DNA of 11,485 nucleotides. Source: Dokdonella_A sp049583635 (GTDB lineage: Bacteria > Pseudomonadota > Gammaproteobacteria > Xanthomonadales > Rhodanobacteraceae). Shown here piece after piece: positions 1 through 5,685 of the stretch. The stretch is from the NCBI GenBank assembly GCA_049583635.1, contig JBAUWF010000058.1, positions 1-11,485 of the forward strand, written 5' to 3'. Position numbers and translations under genes: made by a program. Under the pieces are notes generated by a model that worked only from the letters and a program-made list of their open reading frames with translations, made no database searches and was not told where the DNA came from. How positions within the stretch are numbered: position 1 is the stretch's first letter; each line of letters begins with the position of its first letter.

Positions 1-2
1 GC

Positions 3-476
3 GTGACATCCCGCCGGCCCCGACGCCGACGGCGAAACCGCAACCCGATCCGATGCGGCCACGCGCCCGCAGGGCCGCGCTCGGCGCGCTGTGGGGGATC
101 GGTGGGAATTGGCCGCGGACCGCGCGCTTGGGCGGCTCTGCAAGGCCGAAAAGCCACCCGCAGACGTCCGATCCGGGCCCAAATCCGCGCTTGCGCGACC
201 GCCGCCTACTCGCCAGACTGCCCGGAAAGGGCGTTTGAACTTCCTATCTACCGGCGGGCGGGCGACGGAGGGAACAACCTCGCCGACATCGTTGAAATCC
301 ACACCCGTTGCCGCTTTATGCTCTATCGCAACCGGAACGAGGACGAGCAGGACTTCTTCGTCGGCAAGCGGAACGACCATCTGCGCCGCGTCGACGGCGC
401 GTGGCGGATCGCGCGGCGGGAAATCTTCCTCGACCAGAACGTCCTGCTCGCCAAGAACCTGCCGGCGTTCTTCTGA
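3..476 (+). pseudogene. 3' remnant of aromatic-ring-hydroxylating dioxygenase beta subunit
   Basis: The frame is open from the window edge to TGA at 474-476, but only its last part (about 273-476, some 67 residues) is recognisable. That part has the C-terminal pattern of the small (beta) subunit of Rieske-type ring-hydroxylating dioxygenases: LYRNRNEDEQDFFVGKR, then LRRVDGAWRIARREI, then LDQNVLLAKNLPAFF. In intact enzymes this NTF2-like subunit packs with the catalytic alpha subunit in an alpha3beta3 hexamer. The first 90 or so codons read as an arginine- and proline-rich stretch unlike any protein domain I know, and the other frames there give nothing better. I infer that the 5' half of the gene was replaced or deleted, leaving a non-functional remnant with no alpha subunit, ferredoxin or reductase in view. 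It could instead be a 5'-partial gene carrying a frameshift. Family assignment of the tail is firm; the status of bases 1-270 is not. Confidence 0.68.
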
Positions 477-500
477 CAGATTTGGGAAACCGAGCATGCG

Positions 501-1436
501 ATGCTGATCGATGACCCCGGCAACGTCTGGAAGCTGGCCAAGGTCACGGGCGCCAAGTTCATGGCCCTGTTCGCGGTCGCGGCGGTCGTCGGCCTCGCGG
601 CGAACCGTTCGGGCGTGCAGTCGCATCTGTTTCCGGGGCCGGTCGTCGGCGTCTTCGTGGCGGCGGTCGGCATCTTTCTGGCCTTCCGGATCAACGCCGG
701 CTATTCGCGCTGGTGGCTGGCCCGGCAGGTCTGGGGCGGGCTCGTCAACGAGAGCCGGAGCCTGGGACTCTACGTCGCCTCGCTGATGCGCCAGGGCGCG
801 GCGCCGACGGAGGCCGAGCGGGAACTCGCCCGGCGGATCGTCTTCCGCCATATCGGCTACATCAACGCCCTCCGCCTGCAGCTCCGCCGCGAGGGCGATG
901 CGGCGTGGGAGGCGGAGATCTGGGGTCGGCGGATCGACGGCCGACCGCTCTTCGCGGACAGCGAGGCGGCGGCGCTCAAATCCAGCGCCAATGTCGCCAC
1001 GCAGATCGGCGTGCTTCAGGGGGCGGATGTCTCCGCGTATTTCGGCCACTCGGGCGATTACCGACAGGTGGCGCTGCACGGGATCCTGCGCGAGCTCTAC
1101 ATCCGCCAGGGCCAGTGCGAGGCGATCAAGAACACCGTGCTCGCCTGGGGCTATGTCGCCTACACCAAGCTGTTGACGCGGTTGCTCGCGGGCATCGTGA
1201 TCCTGAGCCAGCTGAACGGCGTCTCCGCCGCGGGCACGGTCCTGGTATCGCTGATCGCGACGGCCTTCATCACCATCGAGCAGGTCGGCCGCAATCTCGA
1301 CAACCCGTTCGAGGGCGGCTTCAACGACACGCCCATGTCCAGCCTCTGCCGGACGATCGAGATCGACCTCCTTCAGCAGATCGGCCTGCCCACGGACCTG
1401 AAGCCGCGCGCGCCGACGGAAGGGCGGCTCGACTAG
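501..1436 (+). CDS. Bestrophin-family anion channel
   Basis: A 311-residue membrane protein of the bacterial bestrophin (RFP-TM, formerly UPF0187) family, whose characterised members form pentameric ion channels. Two hydrophobic segments near residues 19-34 and 44-62 lead into the family motif FRINAGYSRWW (62-72) and then WGGLVNESRSLG. Another hydrophobic pair lies around 225-258. The C-terminal hallmark DNPFEGGFNDTP (about 267-278) is followed by LCRTIEIDLLQQIG, matching the DPFG-xx-ND-P-L / CRTIE pattern of bestrophins. Length is normal for bacterial members (about 290-310). ATG 501 begins 24 bases after the dioxygenase remnant; no strong ribosome site is visible, only a weak purine stretch at 484-494. 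The gene looks intact although it sits between a truncated gene and a transposase scrap, and it shares their higher GC. Substrate and physiological role cannot be read from the sequence. Confidence 0.85.
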   Translation: MLIDDPGNVWKLAKVTGAKFMALFAVAAVVGLAANRSGVQSHLFPGPVVGVFVAAVGIFLAFRINAGYSRWWLARQVWGGLVNESRSLGLYVASLMRQGAAPTEAERELARRIVFRHIGYINALRLQLRREGDAAWEAEIWGRRIDGRPLFADSEAAALKSSANVATQIGVLQGADVSAYFGHSGDYRQVALHGILRELYIRQGQCEAIKNTVLAWGYVAYTKLLTRLLAGIVILSQLNGVSAAGTVLVSLIATAFITIEQVGRNLDNPFEGGFNDTPMSSLCRTIEIDLLQQIGLPTDLKPRAPTEGRLD

Positions 1437-1469
1437 CGAGGTTCTCGCCCCGGCGCGGAACGAATCCGG

Positions 1470-1475
1470 TATAAG
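1470..1475 (+). promoter_or_regulatory. Possible -10 element (TATAAG) before the chimeric gene
   Basis: TATAAG lies nine bases before ATG 1485. A start of transcription at the usual 6-8 bases downstream would put the 5' end at or just before the ATG, giving a nearly leaderless message. That would fit the absence of a ribosome site there. No convincing -35 hexamer is visible in the GC-rich sequence upstream, so this is a weak prediction. Confidence 0.3.
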
Positions 1476-1484
1476 CGGCCGACG

Positions 1485-2258
1485 ATGACAATCGCACCGA
1501 TCACCCTCAACGGCGAGGCGTTGCAGCTGGCGGATCGAACGGGCGTCGACCGCGCCACGGCGCAGTGCGGCGCGGTGACACTGATCCAGCGCTTCGGCGG
1601 CGCGCTCAGCGATTCCGTGATTGCCCCCGCCGACAATGGCAATGGCGCGAACGCGTTCAAGGATTTCAACGAATACTATGTCTGGATTCTCGACAATCGA
1701 TCCCGGGCGTTGCAGGGGCTCGGCCGTTGGGACGACGCAGTTACCCAGTTGAGAAAGGCCTCGCGACGACCGGAAAATGGCGCCATTAATGTCAGCCAGG
1801 CCCTGAATCTGGGCGCGCTGTACGCGGATCTGGACAGGCCCGACGAAGCGCTTGCAGCCGTTTCCGATCTGGGCACCGTAAGCCCGTATGGCCGTATGCA
1901 ACTGGAGCAGGTGAGATTGATGGCGTCGATCAAGCGCGAAGACGAGCTTGCGGTCGACACGCACCTGGCTTTCATGCGCGAGCATCGCGCCGATGCGATA
2001 GGGACCTATCAGCGCGCCTTGTTGGCAGCGAATCGAATGGATGCCGCCGCTACTTTTTTGATTGAACTTCTGCGCAGCGAAGTCTGGCGCGGACGGGCGC
2101 TGACCGCCATGCAGGAGTACGCTGGCGTGCCGATGGCGCCGAGTACCATGGTCACCAATGCGCGATGGCATGCCGTGATCGCGCGACCCGGCGTGCAGTC
2201 GGAGCTGACCAAGGTCGGTCGAATCGAGCAAATCAACCTTGCGCCACCGTCGGATTGA
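1485..2258 (+). CDS. Chimeric ORF: ThiS-like start, IS91 transposase scrap, truncated TPR protein
   Basis: The frame encodes 257 residues in three unlike parts. Residues 1-19 (MTIAPITLNGEALQLADRT) resemble the first two strands of the sulfur-carrier protein ThiS. Residues about 20-41 contain GAVTLIQRFGGAL, nearly the GAVTLIQRFGSALNLN signature that precedes the HxH metal motif in IS91-family (Y2) transposases, but the HxH motif itself is gone. From about residue 42 the sequence is helical and TPR-like: NRSRALQGLGRWDDAVTQLR, then LNLGALYADLDRPDEALAAV, then a C-terminus ending VGRIEQINLAPPSD. The TPR part lacks a signal peptide and the upstream repeats expected of a complete protein, so I infer an N-terminal truncation fused by chance in frame. 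A product could be made from ATG 1485, but no function can be assigned. The TPR call is moderate, the IS91 call good, the ThiS call tentative because it rests on under 20 residues. Confidence 0.6.
   Translation: MTIAPITLNGEALQLADRTGVDRATAQCGAVTLIQRFGGALSDSVIAPADNGNGANAFKDFNEYYVWILDNRSRALQGLGRWDDAVTQLRKASRRPENGAINVSQALNLGALYADLDRPDEALAAVSDLGTVSPYGRMQLEQVRLMASIKREDELAVDTHLAFMREHRADAIGTYQRALLAANRMDAAATFLIELLRSEVWRGRALTAMQEYAGVPMAPSTMVTNARWHAVIARPGVQSELTKVGRIEQINLAPPSD
1542..1607 (+). mobile_element. IS91-family transposase remnant
   Basis: About 22 codons read GVDRATAQ-CGAVTLIQRFGGAL, matching a conserved block of IS91-like Y2 transposases just before their metal-binding histidines and the first LDG motif. 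The match stops abruptly at 1607 and the next codons belong to an unrelated TPR-like protein. No oriIS or terIS end could be identified, so this is a scrap rather than an element. IS91 elements move by rolling-circle transposition and can carry neighbouring DNA, which fits the mosaic sequence upstream. Confidence 0.6.
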
Positions 2259-2411
2259 TCCGACTGGAAAAGGTGAAGAGAAGCGAGGCGCGGGCCAGCG
2301 CTCTGGTCGCTGTGCATGCCGGTTTGCGCCGGTCTTGCGCATGGCGAGCTGATTACGAGAATTGGGAGCTGTTTGGGACTCGGGTTACACCTGGCCGGTC
2401 GGCGACCCATC

Positions 2412-2448
2412 CTGTCATCGAACTGTCATATCGTTGCGCTGCAATAAT
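2412..2448 (+). promoter_or_regulatory. PHO box and -10 of the phoBR promoter
   Basis: Two identical half-sites CTGTCAT stand at 2412-2418 and 2423-2429, exactly 11 bases apart. This is the PhoB-box layout (two 7-mers with a 4-base spacer) and both copies match the consensus at every position. AATAAT at 2443-2448, 13 bases further on, is a good -10 hexamer, so the box takes the place of a -35 element as in known Pho promoters. Transcription would start near 2455, about 26 bases before phoB ATG 2481. I infer that phosphorylated PhoB activates its own operon. Confidence 0.88.
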
Positions 2449-2480
2449 GTCACCGAAGCGGCACCGGGATACCAGCCCAT

Positions 2481-3170
2481 ATGCACAAACGCATTCTCAT
2501 CGTCGAAGACGAGGCCGCCATTCGCGACATGGTCGCGTTCGCATTGCGCAAGACCGACATGCAGGTCGTGCACGCCGGTGACGCGCAGGAGGCGCAAATG
2601 GCGGTGGCCGAGGCGGTGCCGGACCTGATCCTGCTCGACTGGATGCTGCCCGGGATAAGCGGTCTCGATTTGGCCCGCCGCCTGCGCAAGGACGAGCTGA
2701 CGGCGGAAGTGCCGATCATCATGCTGACCGCGCGCGGCGAGGAAATGGATCGCGTCAACGGACTCGAAGCCGGTGTCGACGATTATGTCGTGAAACCATT
2801 CTCGACGCGCGAGCTCATCGCTCGCATCAAGGCGGTGCTGCGGCGCAGCCCGGGTGGTGACGGTTCGGGTGCGATCGAACTCGGCGGCCTCAGAATCGAC
2901 GGCCTTGGACATCGCGTGTATGCCGGCGCAGAGCAGATCGCGGTCGGTCCAACCGAATATCGCCTGTTGGCTTTTTTCATGACCCATCCCGAACGTGTAT
3001 ACACGCGCTCGCAGTTGCTCGATCACGTGTGGGGCGGCAGCGTATATGTCGAGGAGCGCACGGTCGACGTGCATATCCGCCGTCTGCGCAAGACGCTCGA
3101 GCCTTGGCGGCTGGATCGCCTGGTGCAGACAGTGCGCGGCGCAGGCTATCGGTTTTCGACCCAGACATGA
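2481..3170 (+). CDS. phoB: Phosphate regulon response regulator PhoB
   Basis: An OmpR/PhoB-family transcription activator of 229 residues, the same length as E. coli PhoB. The receiver domain (about 1-120) carries the acidic pair E9/D10, the phosphorylation site D53 in LLDWMLPG, the switch threonine T83 in MLTARGE and the conserved K105 in VVKPF. The C-terminal winged-helix DNA-binding domain (about 130-229) ends with VQTVRGAGYRFS, typical of PhoB. Phosphorylated by PhoR when phosphate is scarce, it binds PHO boxes such as those before this operon, the porin and pstS. ATG 2481 gives the standard MHKRILIVEDE start, although no clear Shine-Dalgarno sequence precedes it. The stop overlaps the phoR start as ATGA, implying coupled translation. 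Identification is secure. Confidence 0.97.
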   Translation: MHKRILIVEDEAAIRDMVAFALRKTDMQVVHAGDAQEAQMAVAEAVPDLILLDWMLPGISGLDLARRLRKDELTAEVPIIMLTARGEEMDRVNGLEAGVDDYVVKPFSTRELIARIKAVLRRSPGGDGSGAIELGGLRIDGLGHRVYAGAEQIAVGPTEYRLLAFFMTHPERVYTRSQLLDHVWGGSVYVEERTVDVHIRRLRKTLEPWRLDRLVQTVRGAGYRFSTQT

Positions 3171-4246
3171 GGCAATCGCGAAGGACGCGTGAGCGCCAGC
3201 TCGTCGGCCAACTGCACAGCTTGCGTCGTGCTGCAGATGTGCTGTCGGACGCGCTGGTGCTGCTTGATGATGCGGGTGCCTTGCGTTGGTGCAATGTCGC
3301 TGCCGGACGTTTGCTCGGGCTCGATCGCCGGCGTGACCGTGGTGCCACGTTGGTGGATATCTTCGGTGTGAGCGAACTCGGCGCATGGCTGCGGCAGGGC
3401 GCGAACGATCCGATGAACGATGTGGCGGCGCCGGGTTCGGACGCAGTGCGTCTCACCGTGTCCGTAATCCGGATCGGCGACAACCAGCGACTGCTGATGG
3501 CACGCGATATCGGCCATCTGAGTCGTCTGGAGCAGATGCGCCGCGACCTGGTCGCCAATGTGTCGCACGAACTGCGTACGCCGCTGACGATCATTCATGG
3601 CTATCTCGAACTTCTCGAACCGGAAGACGCACCGGCGCTGGCGCCGGTACTTTCCGAAATGCGCATGCAGTCGCAGCGCATGGGACAGATCGTCGAGGAC
3701 TTGCTGACCCTGTCGCGACTGACCACGCGGCAGGAGTTGCCCCGTGAACGCGTTGAAATGGGCCCGTTGCTTGCCGGCTTGTTGAAGGAGGGCGAGGCTC
3801 TGAGCCAGGGCCGCCATCGCGTCCAGCTCGAAAATCACTCGGATGCCGCGCTGCTCGGATCGCCGCAGGAACTGCACAGCGCCTTTTCCAATCTCGTCAG
3901 CAACGCGGTACGTTATACGCCGACCGGGGGCGATATCGTGATTCGCTGGCAGCGTGAGCCTTACGGCGCTTCGTATTCGGTCACCGATACCGGTTTCGGC
4001 ATTGCCGCCAATCACCTCGCGCGCCTGACCGAACGCTTTTACCGGGTGTCGTCCAGCCGTTCGCGCGAAAGCGGAGGAACCGGGCTGGGCTTGTCCATCG
4101 TCAAGCACGTCCTGGAACTGCACCAGGCGCGCTTGCTGATTGAGAGCGAGCCCGGCAAGGGTTCGACCTTCACCTGCGCGTTCGGGCGCGAACGCGTATT
4201 GCCGTCCGGCACTGTGCAGCATGACGCCTGTGCAAACGGCAGTTAA
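3167..4246 (+). CDS. phoR: Phosphate regulon sensor kinase PhoR, lacking membrane segments
   Basis: A histidine kinase of 359 residues that phosphorylates, and in excess phosphate dephosphorylates, PhoB. A PAS-like domain covers about 22-115 (SDALVLLDDAGALRWCN). The dimerisation domain has the H-box VANVSHELRTPL with phospho-acceptor H134. The ATP-binding domain has the N-box SNLVSNAVRYTP (N246), G1 DTGFGIA (274-280), the LTERFYRV block and G2 GGTGLGL (303-309). The start at 3167 is fixed by the ATGA overlap with phoB. A frame-compatible earlier start at 3029 lies inside phoB and encodes only basic shadow sequence. E. coli PhoR has 431 residues, beginning with about 80-90 that hold two membrane helices and a linker; this protein begins where that region ends. 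It should therefore be soluble or held at the membrane only through partners such as PhoU and PstSCAB. The kinase core itself looks complete. Confidence 0.93.
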   Translation: MRQSRRTRERQLVGQLHSLRRAADVLSDALVLLDDAGALRWCNVAAGRLLGLDRRRDRGATLVDIFGVSELGAWLRQGANDPMNDVAAPGSDAVRLTVSVIRIGDNQRLLMARDIGHLSRLEQMRRDLVANVSHELRTPLTIIHGYLELLEPEDAPALAPVLSEMRMQSQRMGQIVEDLLTLSRLTTRQELPRERVEMGPLLAGLLKEGEALSQGRHRVQLENHSDAALLGSPQELHSAFSNLVSNAVRYTPTGGDIVIRWQREPYGASYSVTDTGFGIAANHLARLTERFYRVSSSRSRESGGTGLGLSIVKHVLELHQARLLIESEPGKGSTFTCAFGRERVLPSGTVQHDACANGS

Positions 4247-4282
4247 TGGCTGACCGTCGCAGAGAGTCCAGACGGATGCGCG

Positions 4283-4311
4283 AAAAAAAGCGGCAGGCTC
4301 TCGCCTGCCGC
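4283..4311 (-). terminator. Intrinsic terminator of the porin gene
   Basis: A perfect 9-base-pair stem, GCGGCAGGC (4290-4298) and GCCTGCCGC (4303-4311), closes a 4-base loop. On the minus strand it is followed by seven T residues (complement of 4283-4289). This is a textbook Rho-independent terminator for transcription leftward out of the porin gene, which stops at 4338. The plus-strand side has no T tract, so it serves phoR poorly if at all. Confidence 0.92.
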
Positions 4312-4337
4312 AAGGACGACCGGAGAGTGGGTAGTCG

Positions 4338-5360
4338 TCAGAACTTGATTTCGCTCCAGACACCGATTTCGTTGGTCTTGAGATTGGTATCGGTGTTGTT
4401 GTCGAGCTTTTCGTGCTTGTACACGGCCGCGACCTTGATGCCCTTGCGAAGGGCCCATTCGACGCCGACGTTGTAATAGCGATCCTTGAGCGATGGGTCG
4501 AGATCCTTGCTCGGCTTGGCGCTGTCGTAACGTGCGAAAACCGCGACTTCCGGAGTGAAGTTCACATTGCCCCAGACCGACCAGCCGTTCGACTTGTCCT
4601 TGTCGACCTGGGTCACGCGATTCCAGTTGTTCGACGTGAAATATTCAGCACCGATGCGAAACTTGCTGTTCTGGTAGGCCACCAGTGCGTCTCCGCGCGT
4701 TGCCGTATGCAGGGCTGGCGTATCGTTGTTGTTGAGATCCATTCCGCGCTTGCCCGAATAGCCGCCAACCGCGAGCATGAGGCCCGGCACCGGCTGGATG
4801 CCGACGCGACCTTCGACATCGATGCTGCCGCTGCGTTCGGGGTGCTTGTAGCCGGCGCCATCGACCACCGACACGGCATAGTTGAAAACGCCCTTGCCAC
4901 CGTTCAGCAGATGTACGCCCCAGTCAGCCGAGTTGCCGAACTTCAGGCGATCGACCAGCGTGTTCTCGACATAGCGATAGCCATACCAGTTTTCGGCGAA
5001 CGGAATCCATGGCATGTCGGCGGACCCGGCGCGCGCGATGAACTCGTCGGAAAGCTTGGCTTGCACGTAGGCCTTCTTGACGAAGACCTGCGTTTCCGAG
5101 TCGTTGCTGACATAGTTGAAATCGGTGGTCAGATTGGCCGACCAGACATCGTCGAACTTGTGGTCGATGACAAGATAGAATCGTTTGACGTCGATGCCGG
5201 TTCCCTTATTGGATGTGTCCTCACCGTTCGAAGTCTGGTCGATGTTGGTAATGTCCACGTATGCCTTGCCGCCGATGGTGGTATCGTCATCTGCGTGAGC
5301 GAGAATCGAGCCTGAAACTAGAGTTGCGGCGACGGCTGCGGCCAGTAAATGTCGGTGCAT
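4338..5360 (-). CDS. Outer-membrane porin, phosphate-starvation type (OprO/OprP-like)
   Basis: A 340-residue beta-barrel porin precursor. A signal peptide (residues 1-23, ending AHA) is followed by alternating polar/hydrophobic strands rich in aromatic girdle residues. The C-terminal residue is phenylalanine (ending SEIKF), the usual signal for the BAM outer-membrane assembly machinery. The block VKRFYLVIDHKFDDVWSANL and the later AKLSDEFIARAGSADMPW resemble phosphate-selective porins of the OprO/OprP group, and porins of this type sit beside pstS in related bacteria. It is shorter than P. aeruginosa OprP (about 410 mature residues), so a general anion or polyphosphate porin is possible. A strong ribosome site (AGGAGAGGAG, complement of 5371-5380) lies 10 bases before the ATG. 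The gene is monocistronic, divergent from pstS, with its own PHO half-site array upstream and an intrinsic terminator downstream. Porin and Pho control are likely; phosphate selectivity is inferred from context. Confidence 0.82.
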   Translation of the reverse strand: MHRHLLAAAVAATLVSGSILAHADDDTTIGGKAYVDITNIDQTSNGEDTSNKGTGIDVKRFYLVIDHKFDDVWSANLTTDFNYVSNDSETQVFVKKAYVQAKLSDEFIARAGSADMPWIPFAENWYGYRYVENTLVDRLKFGNSADWGVHLLNGGKGVFNYAVSVVDGAGYKHPERSGSIDVEGRVGIQPVPGLMLAVGGYSGKRGMDLNNNDTPALHTATRGDALVAYQNSKFRIGAEYFTSNNWNRVTQVDKDKSNGWSVWGNVNFTPEVAVFARYDSAKPSKDLDPSLKDRYYNVGVEWALRKGIKVAAVYKHEKLDNNTDTNLKTNEIGVWSEIKF

Positions 5361-5492
5361 GTGTTGGATGCTCCTCTCCTGTTGGGGGCAATAGCGCTTT
5401 TCTGGTGAACGGCGCAGTTCCCTAATTGGTCTGCGGCGGTATACCGTCAGCTGAATCTGAGCGGCATTCGGTGCGCAGATTGCGCGTGCTTT

Positions 5493-5532
5493 TTGACGGT
5501 TTCATGCAGCTTCGATGACGAAACCGTGACAT
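5493..5532 (-). promoter_or_regulatory. Tandem PHO half-site array facing the porin gene
   Basis: On the minus strand four 7-base units follow at exact 11-base steps: ATGTCAC (5526-5532), TCGTCAT (5515-5521), GCTGCAT (5504-5510) and CCGTCAA (5493-5499). Three of the four match the PHO half-site CTGTCAT at five of seven positions, sharing GTCA in register; the third unit is poor. I read this as two adjacent PHO boxes controlling the porin. The array ends 132 bases before the porin ATG, so a leader of some length is expected. I could not find a good -10 hexamer at the usual distance; TATACC at the complement of 5439-5444 is a weak candidate further downstream. Confidence 0.65.
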
Positions 5533-5587
5533 TGGCTGCACCGGACCCGCTGCGCCTGATGCGACTTTCCCAGCTCATCCGGAACGT

Positions 5588-5643
5588 CTGTAACAAAGCT
5601 GCAACGTGATGCTCATCGTCCTGCAATGTTGGTGATCGATAAC
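5588..5643 (+). promoter_or_regulatory. Tandem PHO half-site array and -10 of the pst operon
   Basis: Four units lie at exact 11-base steps: CTGTAAC (5588-5594), CTGCAAC (5599-5605), TGCTCAT (5610-5616) and CTGCAAT (5621-5627). They match the PHO half-site CTGTCAT at 5, 4, 4 and 5 of seven positions. GATAAC at 5638-5643 follows after ten bases, the normal distance from a PHO box to the -10 hexamer. Transcription would begin near 5650, about 36 bases before pstS ATG 5686. The units are individually weaker than those before phoB but there are twice as many, which suggests cooperative PhoB binding. Confidence 0.75.
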
Positions 5644-5685
5644 GGCGGCTGCGATTCCCCCGCTTCCACCGTCCCAGGAGTTTCC

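Noticed and set aside
1437..1484. An IS91 end sequence next to the transposase scrap
   Set aside because: GAAC and GTTC tetramers like IS91 target sites occur here, but such short matches are expected by chance and no oriIS or terIS structure could be made out.
2259..2411. A possible small gene in the gap before the phoB PHO box
   Set aside because: Frames there only continue shadow readings of the TPR gene or phoB. I see no ribosome site with a credible short ORF and no RNA-gene structure.
3029..3166. Extended phoR start at 3029 as a possible source of the missing membrane region
   Set aside because: The added residues come from the phoB DNA-binding region in another frame and are highly basic, with no hydrophobic segment, so they do not restore an anchor.
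2415..3386. A 323-codon minus-strand frame opposite phoB
   Set aside because: It covers a secure phoB gene and its PHO box, and its His/Arg/Ala-rich product matches nothing I know.
3146..4363. A 405-codon open frame on the minus strand across phoR
   Set aside because: It is antisense to a full set of kinase motifs in a GC-rich genome where such shadow frames are common. Its product has no recognisable domain and it runs through the porin terminator.
4413..5315. A 300-codon plus-strand frame opposite the porin
   Set aside because: It mirrors the porin codons. The porin has a signal peptide, ribosome site, C-terminal Phe and terminator; this frame has none of the marks of a gene.
5626..5685. 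Earlier ATG for pstS at 5626
   Set aside because: It lies inside the fourth PHO half-site and upstream of the predicted -10, and would put 20 non-hydrophobic residues before the signal peptide. AGGAG at 5676-5680 supports ATG 5686.
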